A stretch of DNA of 32,227 bases from an uncultured Methanobacteriaceae archaeon (lineage in GTDB: Archaea; Methanobacteriota; Methanobacteria; Methanobacteriales; Methanobacteriaceae): NCBI GenBank assembly GCA_902782945.1, contig CACZOU010000036.1, positions 1 to 32,227 of the forward strand, given 5' to 3'. This document shows positions 1 through 8,524 of the stretch, in pieces. How positions within the stretch are numbered: the stretch's first letter is position 1; every line of letters begins with the position of its first letter. Position numbers and translations under genes: made by a program. The notes under the pieces were generated by a model. That model was not told the origin of the DNA. It made no database searches and was given only the letters and a program-made list of their open reading frames with translations.

Positions 1-164
1 ATACTTTCATTTATAATCACCTATAATATATTTACATATATAAATATCATTTTGTATTATAAATAATTACTTAAGAAAAATAAGAATTAAACATATAAAG
101 AAAAATTCAGAAATAAAAATTAATCATAATAATTTTAAACAAAAAAAGAATAAAAAAAGGAATA

Positions 165-2165
165 TTAGAATGGTAGAGATGTATAATACTTAATTGTTCC
201 ACATTTAGACCAATTAACAATATTACCAAACGTGTTACTACTTGATGATGCATCACAATTATACCATACTCCATTAACATATACCTGTGCCCATACGTGA
301 CCTACTACTAGACCACTACGGAATGTACATGTAGCATGACAATACCTTGCCGGTATATTACATGCACGCATCACAGCAACCACTAGATGTGCTAAATCAC
401 AACAATTACCACTACCACGGGTTAAGGTACCAACAGCACCATAACGAGTGTTAGAATAGTAAGTATAACTTGTAATACTATTCACATAACTAAATATATA
501 AGATGCAATAGTTTTAGTATTAGAGCTAGATACCTTAGATAAGATAGTATTAGCTAAACTAACAATCTTACTATTAGTAATGTCACAATTTGAAGTAGAT
601 TTAACATAACTTTCATAACCAGATGGAACTGAAATCTTAGAATTACTACTATTATTACTTGTAATATTCAGTTTAAGTGTTCCGTTAGCTCTTGAACTAG
701 AATAATATTCATTATCACCATACACAACAGTAATAGTATATGAGGATGAACCCCAACTAGAAGGTATAGTGTAATTAATCTTAGCTACACCATTGGTTAC
801 ATTGGTTGAACCTATTGTTTTTCCATTAATCTTAAATGCAACAGTACCATTTTTCACATAGGACCCATTACTACTTTTTATAACAGCTGAAAAGGTAGCA
901 GTAGACCCTGGTTTAACAGTAACAGTATTTACAGTTATAGATGTTGTTTGTTTATGAAGAACTGTAAGAGTACTATTTGCTCTAGAAGCAATATATTTAC
1001 CATTACCACCATATACTGCTGTTATAGTATATGTTGAATCCTTATAACTTGATGGTATTGTATAAGTTATTGATGCTCCACCATTAGATACTGTACCGTA
1101 TCCAATTGTTTTTCCATTGATTTTAAATGCGACAATTCCAGATTTTATGTAAGAACCATTATTTGTGGTTATAATTGCTTTAATTGTTGTTGTTTTACCT
1201 GCTAATACGGGTGTTGTTTTAATAGTTATTTTTGATTCGACGGTTGGAGTTAATGTTAAATTTCCATTATTTTTTGATGATGAATATATATTATTTCCAC
1301 CATAAACAGCTGTGACTGTATATAGTGTAGATCCATATGTTGATGGAATAATATAATCCAACTTAGCTCCACCGTTGGATACATTAGCATATCCCACTGT
1401 GTTTCCATTAATCTTAAATGCAACAAGTCCATTTTTTACATAAGAACCGTTACTTGTCGTAATTACTGCTTTTAATGTTACTGATGACCCTGATTTTCCA
1501 GTCACTGATGTTACTGTAGTTTTTGTATCATACTTGTTAATATTTAAAGTACCAGCCGCACTAGCTGAACTGTATTTTGTAGTACCGGAGTATATAGCAG
1601 TAATATTATATGTACCTGCAGAAAAGCCGTTTAATGGATATACATAACTAGCTTTTCCATTACTTACTGTAGTGTTTCCTACAGTCACTCCATTTATTTT
1701 AAAAGCTACTGTTCCACTATTCACATATTTACTTGAATTATCTACGACGGTAGCTTTCATTGTATAATTGGAGTATCCATATAATGTAGTATTTGTTACT
1801 GACATTTTTGTGCTAGTTTTAGATGAGCTACTATTACTGCTTTTTAAGGACTTTGTTTGAGTATTACTGTTAGTATCAGAACTTGAAACAGAAGTTGTGT
1901 TTTTCACTGTTGAACTTGATTGTGTTGAAGTTACTGAATTCGTTTTCACTGTATTTTCATCAGAATCTGTACTAGATGTATCTGATGTGCTTGGCGTTGT
2001 AATCTTTTCACTTACAGTATCTGTATCTGATGCTTCACTACTTGCTGTTGTAGTTTGTAAGCTAGATGCAGTTGATATACTGCTATGTGTTGTATCATTG
2101 GATGCAGTGTCTGTAGCTGCTACTGATCCTATTAATAGTATCATAGTTGCTAGTAATAGAATCAT
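165..2165 (-). CDS. Secreted Ig-like repeat protein with C-terminal transglutaminase-like (Cys-His-Asp) domain
   Basis: Adhesin-like surface protein. An N-terminal hydrophobic signal segment (residues 1-18) is followed by a Ser/Thr-rich linker to about 120, then four Ig-like bacterial-type repeats (about 122-208, 214-306, 312-402, 408-500), each with a VAFKING core and a YGG or YSG turn. The C-terminal domain (about 515-666) has a transglutaminase-like triad: C588 in GNCCDLAH, H623 in GHVWAQ and D638 in CDAS. Pseudomurein endoisopeptidases PeiW and PeiP use the same kind of Cys-His-Asp fold, so cell-wall peptide cleavage or crosslinking outside the cell is a reasonable inference; no pseudomurein-binding repeats are visible. 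The first ATG lies about 25 bases from the GGAGG site. In-frame ATA (2186) or ATT (2183) codons sit at normal spacing and would add a basic IKRYFG stretch expected of a signal peptide, so the true start may be upstream. Confidence 0.85.
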   Translation of the reverse strand: MILLLATMILLIGSVAATDTASNDTTHSSISTASSLQTTTASSEASDTDTVSEKITTPSTSDTSSTDSDENTVKTNSVTSTQSSSTVKNTTSVSSSDTNSNTQTKSLKSSNSSSSKTSTKMSVTNTTLYGYSNYTMKATVVDNSSKYVNSGTVAFKINGVTVGNTTVSNGKASYVYPLNGFSAGTYNITAIYSGTTKYSSASAAGTLNINKYDTKTTVTSVTGKSGSSVTLKAVITTSNGSYVKNGLVAFKINGNTVGYANVSNGGAKLDYIIPSTYGSTLYTVTAVYGGNNIYSSSKNNGNLTLTPTVESKITIKTTPVLAGKTTTIKAIITTNNGSYIKSGIVAFKINGKTIGYGTVSNGGASITYTIPSSYKDSTYTITAVYGGNGKYIASRANSTLTVLHKQTTSITVNTVTVKPGSTATFSAVIKSSNGSYVKNGTVAFKINGKTIGSTNVTNGVAKINYTIPSSWGSSSYTITVVYGDNEYYSSSRANGTLKLNITSNNSSNSKISVPSGYESYVKSTSNCDITNSKIVSLANTILSKVSSSNTKTIASYIFSYVNSITSYTYYSNTRYGAVGTLTRGSGNCCDLAHLVVAVMRACNIPARYCHATCTFRSGLVVGHVWAQVYVNGVWYNCDASSSSNTFGNIVNWSKCGTIKYYTSLPF

Positions 2166-2190
2166 TCCAAAATATCGCTTAATTATAAAA

Positions 2191-2195
2191 CCTCC
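2191..2195 (-). promoter_or_regulatory. Shine-Dalgarno GGAGG of the Ig-repeat protein gene
   Basis: GGAGG on the minus strand. It is 4 bases from an in-frame ATA (2184-2186), 7 bases from an in-frame ATT (2181-2183) and 25 bases from the first ATG (2163-2165). The spacing argues for a non-ATG start or for a point change that removed an ATG. Confidence 0.55.
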
Positions 2196-2924
2196 TTATA
2201 ATTATATAATTTGGATATAATTACATTCATATAGTTAGTTAAATTATTTTTTCATAACTAACCTATTATATATTTAAATTGTTTATGACTAATAAATTTA
2301 TTCTAATGGAAAATGTTTTTTAAGCTTTTTTAATCCATTTGTTATCTTTAAATAAAAAATAGAACCCATATAAACAAATTCGATTGATTGAGATTTTTTT
2401 TATTAATATCTAATTATATGACCTTTGTTATATCATTATAAGGAATTTTATCCTTATTTTACCGTGTTTTATACTTTCTGTCTGTTCTTTATTTTATTTA
2501 TTAATGATTTATCTTCTTTTTATATTTTTTACAGATGAAGTTATCTCTTTTATAGGATATTAATCAGAGTATATCTTATCATTATTAATACTCATGGAAT
2601 AACTTTATTCTTATGCTGATTATAATTAACTTCTTCTTTAAGAAATTTCTATTTATATAGATAGTAGAGACATGAGTCAATACTGTTATTAAATGGATAA
2701 TAGAACTAGATTAATTGATAATAATCCTTTTTATTTAATATAAAGATTTTTTTAGTAGTTATAATTAATATAGTTGATTAATTCTCTAGGTTAACGTATT
2801 TCAAAGAGAAATGATATATATTTTAATAGATATTAATTCTTAAAGTTAACGATATTAAAATAAGAGCATACATCTAATACTATCTATTTTATCCAAAAAC
2901 CTGCTTAATATAATAGATTAAAAT

Positions 2925-2955
2925 AAGCATGCTTTTATTAAATATTATTTAAATA
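2925..2955 (+). promoter_or_regulatory. Putative MFS gene promoter with palindrome AAGCATGCTT
   Basis: A TATA-like box TTTAAATA is at 2948-2955, about 45 bases before the MFS start, which places transcription start near 2975-2980. A perfect 10-base palindrome AAGCATGCTT (2925-2934) lies just upstream of it, at the place where an archaeal activator or repressor could bind. No regulator gene is adjacent, so the role is a guess. Confidence 0.35.
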
Positions 2956-2999
2956 CTATTAAGAATCAACAATGACAAAATTAATATTAGAGAATAAAT

Positions 3000-4199
3000 A
3001 TGATTAATGAAAATACAAGGATGAAAATTGGATTCATAGTAGCCAGTATAACAATAACAGTATTATTCATTGCAAGCAGTACGGCAATACCCTTCTATGC
3101 AACATATCAAACATTATATAACATACCAAATAATATCATATCATTCAGTACAGTTGTATATTTTATTGGAAACGTATTTAGCTTAATATTTCTATCAAAA
3201 ATAAGTAACTACCTAGGAAGAAAACCAACAATCAGAATAACATTAATCTTAAGTATACTAGGATGTTTAAGCTTCATCTACGTAAATAATGGACAGTTAT
3301 TATTGTTAGGACGGTTATTACAGGGAATTTGTTGTGGAATGACAGCAGGTAGTATACAAGCATATATTATAGATACCTCACCCGAAAATTCAAATATAGG
3401 CGTAATAATAGCAACAAACATGCCATTAATTGGATTTAGTATAGGAGCAATAAACTCAGGGGTAATAGTAGACTATAATCCATCACTAATCTCAACAGTA
3501 TTTCTGCCAATAATACTAATTCTAATAATCTGTATAATCTTGATATCATTAGGAAAAGAAACAGTAACACCTAAAAAAGGAGTAATAAAATCAATAAAAC
3601 CAGAAATCAGCATACCTCATAATATCAGAAAATACATACCAATTACCATAATAGCCACAATATCAACATATTCCATCACAGGATTCTATCAATCATTTAG
3701 TTCAATAATGTCATTAATGCAATTCGGAACAAATAGTAAACTAATAGCAGCAATAGTATATGCTAATATAATGGCTCCACAAATATTAGGAAGTAGTCTA
3801 ATAAACCATTTTGGAAATAAAAAAGGTCAAAAATATGGTATAATTGGATTTACAGCATGTTTAGTAATAATAAACATATCTTTAATAATGTCATGGATAA
3901 TACCATTTATCATATCAAGTATTCTAACAGCAATATTCTGTGGATTAACATTTACAGCTACAATGAATAACTTAGTAGAAAAAACTAGTCAAGAAGACAT
4001 GGCAGGAGTATTATCAACATCATACCTAATAACAGATGGAGGAACGGCACTAGTAAACATGATGATAAGTATTATAATTACATATACAACATTAATAAAT
4101 GTATCATTATTGTATCTGGTATTTGTAATTATATCATGTATATTAACACTTAAATTATCTAAAAATTTATCAACAAAAAAAGAAAATAGAGGAATATGA
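3000..4199 (+). CDS. Major facilitator superfamily transporter
   Basis: A 399-residue polytopic membrane protein with about twelve hydrophobic segments in two halves, the usual MFS size. The cytoplasmic loop between segments 2 and 3 reads SKISNYLGRKP, a recognisable form of MFS motif A (GxxxDxxGRRP), and a long basic loop near residues 185-200 separates the two halves. It most resembles drug or small-solute exporters of the YfcJ/EmrD sort, but the substrate cannot be read from sequence. No clear Shine-Dalgarno precedes the ATG; the transcript may have a short leader from the TATA box at 2948. It stands alone on the plus strand and meets the convergent flavoprotein gene 14 bases after its stop. 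Confidence 0.85.
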   Translation: MINENTRMKIGFIVASITITVLFIASSTAIPFYATYQTLYNIPNNIISFSTVVYFIGNVFSLIFLSKISNYLGRKPTIRITLILSILGCLSFIYVNNGQLLLLGRLLQGICCGMTAGSIQAYIIDTSPENSNIGVIIATNMPLIGFSIGAINSGVIVDYNPSLISTVFLPIILILIICIILISLGKETVTPKKGVIKSIKPEISIPHNIRKYIPITIIATISTYSITGFYQSFSSIMSLMQFGTNSKLIAAIVYANIMAPQILGSSLINHFGNKKGQKYGIIGFTACLVIINISLIMSWIIPFIISSILTAIFCGLTFTATMNNLVEKTSQEDMAGVLSTSYLITDGGTALVNMMISIIITYTTLINVSLLYLVFVIISCILTLKLSKNLSTKKENRGI

Positions 4200-4213
4200 A
4201 TGATTAATTCCTT

Positions 4214-4888
4214 TTAATTTCCCTTAATAGTATCTTCTGCTATTTGAACACCCATTTCATAAGCTTTCTTAAGATCACGGGGAAATTGTTTTTGTTGATG
4301 AATAGCTTTATCTTCTTCTTTAAATAGATAATTTTCATATTTGGAATAATCATCAAATTGATACGTATCATATACTTTTAAAGAGTAAACATCTTTTAAA
4401 AGAAGACCACTTAAACCAGATTCCAATGGTTCATAAATAGTTTCTTTATATAATTTATCGGATAATTTCTCATCAACATTCATAGTGTAAATTAATCCCA
4501 TAGGAATACTCTTTTCTAATAATGGTCCTCCACCATAAACATATTTTGGAAATCTAAATCTTTCAAGAAAACTTTCTGTTTCACCATTAATATTACTAAA
4601 ATAGATAGGAGTACCTATTATAATACCATCAGCATTCCATAATTTTTCAAGTAATGGTTTAAGGTCATCATTTATAGGACAAGTTCCATAAAAAGGACCA
4701 TCTATTCGTTTACAAGCAAAACAAGACATACAACCTTTATAATCAAGAGAATATAAATCAATTATTTCAACATTAACCTCAGCATCTAAATCACAAGTTT
4801 TATCCAAAATACCAGCTACTGCTTCGTCTAATAGTTTTCCAGTGTTATTATTTTTACGAGGACTACCATTTATAACATAAAAATTCAA
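4214..4888 (-). CDS. NAD(P)H-dependent FMN reductase / iron-sulfur-flavoprotein-like protein
   Basis: Flavodoxin-fold oxidoreductase. The N-terminus carries the FMN phosphate loop INGSPRKNNNT, followed by a cysteine cluster GCMSCFACKR and, ten residues on, GTCPINDD. GTPIYFSN is the second flavin-contacting loop. The cysteine arrangement (CX2CX2CX10C) resembles archaeal iron-sulfur flavoproteins, in which a compact cysteine motif binds a 4Fe-4S cluster, though many relatives with this pattern have no cluster. The likely role is cytosolic electron transfer or reduction of quinones or oxygen species. The start is taken at TTG 4886-4888: AAGGAG lies 8 bases upstream of it, while the longer in-frame GTG (4895-4897) overlaps that same site and so is unlikely. 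About 225 residues is normal for the family. Confidence 0.8.
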   Translation of the reverse strand: MNFYVINGSPRKNNNTGKLLDEAVAGILDKTCDLDAEVNVEIIDLYSLDYKGCMSCFACKRIDGPFYGTCPINDDLKPLLEKLWNADGIIIGTPIYFSNINGETESFLERFRFPKYVYGGGPLLEKSIPMGLIYTMNVDEKLSDKLYKETIYEPLESGLSGLLLKDVYSLKVYDTYQFDDYSKYENYLFKEEDKAIHQQKQFPRDLKKAYEMGVQIAEDTIKGN

Positions 4889-5011
4889 GTTATTCACTCC
4901 TTATTTAATATAATATTTAATATCTATCTTTTGATTAATTAATATATTAATATAAGGATTACATGTATATAAATAGTACAAATTTAATTATGGAAAATAA
5001 TTATTTTAGAT

Positions 5012-5115
5012 AAAGTAGCAGTAGCCTCTTGTAATGGTAGGAGTTCAGTGAGACTTGTTGCAAGGGTAAGTTATGAAATCTTTCAAAATCAGATATTTTT
5101 TATTTCCTTGTTTAG
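5012..5115 (+). pseudogene. Decayed partial copy of the DGC zinc-binding protein gene
   Basis: This stretch repeats the 5' end of the gene at 5268. Reading from 5012, the frame encodes KVAVASCNGRSSVRLVARVS, which aligns with KVSVAACSGMSPMGLVARVS of the intact gene. At DNA level the two copies share a run of 21 identical bases (in 5052-5072) and one of 18 further on, but the copy lacks a start codon and a one-base deletion near 5076 shifts the frame. After about 5115 similarity fades. It is therefore a tandem-duplication remnant lying about 260 bases upstream of the parent. Confidence 0.75.
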
Positions 5116-5267
5116 TAGATTATATTATATACCATCTAATTTATATATAGATATTAGTACATTTTTAATAAGATTTATAATGTTATTATTCTCAATTTAT
5201 TTATTTTTAATTGTTTAAAAAGATAAAAATATAATTAATATGTAAACAAAAATTAAGAGGTATTCAC

Positions 5268-5654
5268 ATGTCAGAAAAGGTATCCGTAGCAGCATGTAGT
5301 GGTATGAGTCCTATGGGACTTGTTGCAAGGGTAAGTTGTGATGATCTTTCAAAATCAGATAATCATATTTCATCAATATGTATGTCAAGTGTATCAGCAA
5401 ACCGTGATGGATACATAAATTATATTGATAAATACCCAATAATAGCAGTTAATGGCTGTAAAAATAATTGTGTTAATAGTATACTTAAACAAAAGAAGAT
5501 AAGTGTTTCACGAACGGTAATTGTCAAAAAAGTACTTGACGAAGCAAATCTTAAAGCTAACGATACATCACGATTAGATATAGAAGGAGAAAAATGTGTT
5601 GATAAGGTAAAAGATGTTATTAATGAAGTTGTAATAAAAATGAGTAAAAAATAG
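5268..5654 (+). CDS. Putative zinc-binding DGC-domain-like protein
   Basis: Small cytosolic protein of 128 residues. The features match the DGC family of putative zinc-binding proteins: an N-terminal ACSGMSPMGLVAR motif (C10), C38 in SSIC, and the central motif IIAVNGCKNNC (C64, C68), where the usual DGC is NGC here. Four conserved cysteines are thought to bind zinc in this family; the cellular role is not established. Start ATG has GAGG about 8 bases upstream. A degraded copy of its first 28 codons lies upstream, and a strong hairpin plus T-run follows directly after the stop, so it appears to be a single-gene transcript. Confidence 0.75.
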   Translation: MSEKVSVAACSGMSPMGLVARVSCDDLSKSDNHISSICMSSVSANRDGYINYIDKYPIIAVNGCKNNCVNSILKQKKISVSRTVIVKKVLDEANLKANDTSRLDIEGEKCVDKVKDVINEVVIKMSKK

Positions 5655-5655
5655 A

Positions 5656-5698
5656 GAATAATATTCTAGAATTAGTCTAGATTATTCCTATTTTTTTT
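5656..5698 (+). terminator. Hairpin plus T-run terminator after the DGC gene
   Basis: GAATAAT (5656-5662) and CTAGA (5666-5670) pair with TCTAG (5676-5680) and ATTATTC (5681-5687), giving a 12-pair stem with a three-base bulge, followed by eight T at 5691-5698. It begins two bases after the stop codon of the plus-strand gene and lies in front of a convergent gene. Confidence 0.7.
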
Positions 5699-6098
5699 AT
5701 TCTTCGTTTGTAACTACTACATTCTTTTTTAATGTGAATAGGATAGGACCCTTTGCATCCACATAATAATCTGATGGAAAATGTGCTGGTTCTGGATTTT
5801 CTTTTATGCTGATATGATTCATATTCATAGTTGCACCAATATCCTTTTTATGGAATACTTCATAGAATGCTTCATCTATAGCGCCAACTATCATTTCTAT
5901 ATCATTATCAGTTATTTCATCCTCATATTCATATGACCATTCGTCACCATTTTTATATTCAATGTCTTCTATTAAACCTAATTCATTATTAATTATACGG
6001 AAGTCAACAACTTTATCGTTATAACTACATTCGCATAGTTGAATAATTTCCTTAACATTATTTAATAGTTTTGCATCATTAATATTTCTTATTTCCAT
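5697..6098 (-). CDS. Hypothetical acidic protein downstream of a ferredoxin
   Basis: I do not recognise this 133-residue protein. It is acidic (many E and D, for example EDEITDNDIEM), has no membrane segment, and has two close cysteines (QLCEC) near residue 22. It lies 24 bases after the ferredoxin gene and in the same direction, so it is probably the last gene of a three-gene transcript (6716 to 5697). A GGTGGGG stretch about 9 bases before the ATG serves as a ribosome site. A partner role for the ferredoxin is possible but unproven. Confidence 0.6.
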   Translation of the reverse strand: MEIRNINDAKLLNNVKEIIQLCECSYNDKVVDFRIINNELGLIEDIEYKNGDEWSYEYEDEITDNDIEMIVGAIDEAFYEVFHKKDIGATMNMNHISIKENPEPAHFPSDYYVDAKGPILFTLKKNVVVTNEE

Positions 6099-6122
6099 GA
6101 TTACATCCCCACCAATTCTTAC

Positions 6123-6302
6123 TTATTTTGATATTGCATCACTAGGACAAGCTATTATGCATAAACCACAGTCTACACATCCTGGAACTTTAGGTTTGGG
6201 TGTATTATCTACATCCTGAAGCATGTTTAATGCACATGCATCAAAACATGTTCCACAGTTATTTATCCCTTGACATTTGTTTTCATCTATTTTTACTGTC
6301 AT
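6123..6302 (-). CDS. Small two-cluster 4Fe-4S ferredoxin with atypical first motif
   Basis: A 59-residue ferredoxin acting as a soluble electron carrier. The second cysteine set is canonical (CVDCGLCIIACPSDA, CX2CX2CX3CP). The first set is CQGINNCGTCFDAC, that is CX5CX2CX3C, with three extra residues between the first two cysteines and no proline after the last. Two cubane clusters are likely. The start is taken as ATG at 6300-6302 (protein begins MTVKIDENKC); a TTG at 6309-6311 sits only two bases from the AGAGGA site and is less likely. It is the middle gene of a unit with two unknown small proteins. Confidence 0.85.
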   Translation of the reverse strand: MTVKIDENKCQGINNCGTCFDACALNMLQDVDNTPKPKVPGCVDCGLCIIACPSDAISK

Positions 6303-6335
6303 ATATGTCAAATCCTCTTTTTGATTATATTTTTG

Positions 6336-6716
6336 TTATAAAAACCTACGTTGTTTCTGATTATTTGTTAATCTGGTTAACTCTTTATAGAATTCGTGCA
6401 TTACTATTTTATCATTGAATTCCAGATAGATTTTAGAAGCATTTACCTGTACTGTTAATATATTTCTAGTACTTGTAATTATTGTATTAATAAGATCTAT
6501 AGACTTATAATAAATTAAAGTGTTACCTAACCACTCTGTTTCATCTAAGTTATATTTTATTATTTTAAGTGTACCTCTTTGTAATAGAAGCATGCATTTT
6601 AAATCTAATTCGTCTTTGTCTATTTTTTCATGAATTCTAGCATAATACACGTATTTTTTCTCTTCTAATTCTTTAATGTATTTATATTCATCCTTATTAA
6701 TGTTTAATACTTTCAT
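6336..6716 (-). CDS. Hypothetical protein, first gene of ferredoxin unit
   Basis: I do not recognise this 126-residue or slightly longer protein. It is rich in K, E, I and L with alternating strand-like segments (YVYYARIHEK, KIYLEFNDKIV) and one cysteine, and has no signal or membrane segment. It precedes the ferredoxin gene by 33 bases on the same strand. The first ATG (6714-6716) has no ribosome site nearby: the purine block GGGGGG (6749-6754) is 32 bases upstream, whereas an in-frame ATA at 6738-6740 is 8 bases from it and would add IEDTIETW. The start is therefore uncertain. Confidence 0.55.
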   Translation of the reverse strand: MKVLNINKDEYKYIKELEEKKYVYYARIHEKIDKDELDLKCMLLLQRGTLKIIKYNLDETEWLGNTLIYYKSIDLINTIITSTRNILTVQVNASKIYLEFNDKIVMHEFYKELTRLTNNQKQRRFL

Positions 6717-7010
6717 CCATGTTTCAATAGTGTCTTCTATATCTATTTCCCCCCTTTCTTTAGAAAATTATAGTTATTATTATATTTATTTTATTAATAA
6801 TTTAATACTTGTATTTAATAACAATGTTAATAAAATTATATTAAAAAAAGATTAAAGGAATATTTATAAAATATTAGTTTAAATAGATAACAATAATAAA
6901 TTAAGAAGGAAAATAACTGGATAAAAGGAGTATTATTATACTTTAATTTAGTTTTTCATAATTTTAAAAAAAAGTAGTAATGGAGGTTATACCTATTTAA
7001 TTATATCTTT

Positions 7011-7931
7011 TTAGGCATTTTCTGTCATTATGGGTACTACTTGTTTTTTACGGGATACTACGCCTTCAAGAAGTACAGTGTTATCTTCTAGTTTTACGTT
7101 GTATGCTTTTTCTACAAGTTTTGCTTCTTTACCTAATGCTATTACTTGAGAGTTACTGTTTATTATGTCAGTGATTAGAAGCATGAATATATCTAAATCT
7201 TGTTCTTTGATGATTTTATTCATTCCTTTTTCTAATTGGTCTTTCATTTGCATTACATCATCAATACTTGCAGTGTTAACTTGGTTTACTATGGATTTAA
7301 TGTCTTTAAAGTCTATTTGTTTTGCATCTAATTGTAGTATTTCATCAATTGTAAATCCTGATAGGTCTGTTCCAGCTTTTAACATGTCTAGTCCATATTC
7401 TTCATAGTCTATTTCTGCTATTTTTGATAGTTGTTCTACAGCTTCTTTGTCTTCTTCTGTGGTAGTTGGTGATTTTAGTAGTAGTGTGTCTGATATTATT
7501 GCTGATAGCATTAATGATGCTATTTCTTTTGTTATTTCTATATTGTTTTCCTGGTATAGCTTGTATAATATTGTTTCAGTACATCCTACTGGTTCTGTTC
7601 TAACATATAATGGATAGCTGGTGTTAAATGCGATTTTATGGTGGTCTATTATTTTCTGTATTTTCGCATTTTCTAGGTTATCCACTGATTCTTTTGGACT
7701 GTTATGGTCTACTAGTATAACATTTGCATTATCATCTATTTTTTCTAGTAGTTCTGGTGCTTCTAGGTCTAGGTAGTTTAGTACGTATTCTGTTTCCTTG
7801 TTTATATTTCCTAGTCTGTATGCTTTTGCTTCTGTATTTCCTAGTTGTTGTTCTAGGTTTGCCATTACTATACTTGATGTTATTGTATCGGTGTCTGGAC
7901 TTTTATGTCCGAATACATATGTTTTTTCCAT
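7011..7931 (-). CDS. ppaC: Manganese-dependent (family II) inorganic pyrophosphatase
   Basis: Cytosolic enzyme hydrolysing pyrophosphate to two phosphates and so pulling biosynthetic reactions forward. The 306-residue length is that of family II. The DHH-superfamily metal ligands are all visible: H9, D13 and D15 in GHKSPDTD, D75 in VDHN, D96-H97-H98 in DHH, and D148 in SDT. The C-terminal DHHA2 domain ends with the substrate-binding SRKKQVVP near residue 293. There are no CBS domains, so it is the unregulated short form. GGAG lies about 10 bases before the ATG. It stands as a single gene; its promoter lies in the 174-base gap before 8106. Confidence 0.95.
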   Translation of the reverse strand: MEKTYVFGHKSPDTDTITSSIVMANLEQQLGNTEAKAYRLGNINKETEYVLNYLDLEAPELLEKIDDNANVILVDHNSPKESVDNLENAKIQKIIDHHKIAFNTSYPLYVRTEPVGCTETILYKLYQENNIEITKEIASLMLSAIISDTLLLKSPTTTEEDKEAVEQLSKIAEIDYEEYGLDMLKAGTDLSGFTIDEILQLDAKQIDFKDIKSIVNQVNTASIDDVMQMKDQLEKGMNKIIKEQDLDIFMLLITDIINSNSQVIALGKEAKLVEKAYNVKLEDNTVLLEGVVSRKKQVVPIMTENA

Positions 7932-8105
7932 ATTTTTTAATCTCCATTAATAGATAATGATTTCTCATTTATTATTTATATATTTCTTTTTTATTTTATT
8001 AGTCTTTTATCTTAATTTTAGTTAAGTATTTATGTTAGTTGGGTTAAATTATAATAAAAGTGGGTAAAGGACATATGCAAAGAAAATTATGGAGGTTTTT
8101 TAGTT

Positions 8106-8435
8106 ATGAATAATGATACTAAGTTATTATTAGTGTTATTAGTTGTGGCTTTTGGTATAATTCTAATATTATTTGGATCTTATTATTTAGATAATAACTC
8201 AGCTAATAATACAACTGTAGCTAATAATACAACGGATGATAATGTTACTATTGTTGGAAGTAGACAGATAGATAATAGTAGTAATACTTATGAAGTATTG
8301 TATTCTAATGGTTATGTTCGTAGATTTACTGATAACCAATTAGTAATGAGTTATTGGCAGGATAATTATACACGTAATGATAGTTTTTCATTATATGTGA
8401 GTGATCAAAACACACTTAATAATTCAAATGGATAG
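8106..8435 (+). CDS. Small membrane-anchored protein with Asn/Thr-rich outer part
   Basis: 109 residues: one N-terminal hydrophobic segment (about residues 7-27, KLLLVLLVVAFGIILILFGS) followed by an Asn/Thr-rich stretch with many N-glycosylation-type NNT and NNS sites and a short beta-rich region (TYEVLYSNGYVRRFTDNQLV). Function unknown. It is probably anchored in the membrane with the C-terminal part outside. A perfect GGAGG lies 11 bases before the ATG. A 12-codon open frame (8075-8113) starts upstream and ends overlapping the start codon. T-runs after the stop (about 8470-8482) probably end the transcript. Confidence 0.65.
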   Translation: MNNDTKLLLVLLVVAFGIILILFGSYYLDNNSANNTTVANNTTDDNVTIVGSRQIDNSSNTYEVLYSNGYVRRFTDNQLVMSYWQDNYTRNDSFSLYVSDQNTLNNSNG

Positions 8436-8524
8436 AATACTTATACTTTTTACCACCATAATTAATTTTTTACTATTTTTTTTAGAGGTAAATCTAAATA
8501 ATTACTTGTTACAGATGATTAACT

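Larger units (their letters stand above)
2166..2999. other. Gene-free intergenic region between divergent genes
   Basis: About 830 AT-rich bases with no open frame that looks coding. It should hold the promoters of the Ig-repeat gene (minus) and the MFS gene (plus). The hexamer GTTAAC followed by G occurs twice (2790-2796 and 2845-2851), and a 10-base palindrome lies near the MFS promoter. I see no tRNA-like or GC-rich RNA segment. Confidence 0.5.

Noticed and set aside
2790-2851. GTTAACG twice in the first intergenic region
   Set aside because: The core is a common AT-rich palindrome and no promoter or gene start is placed to use it.
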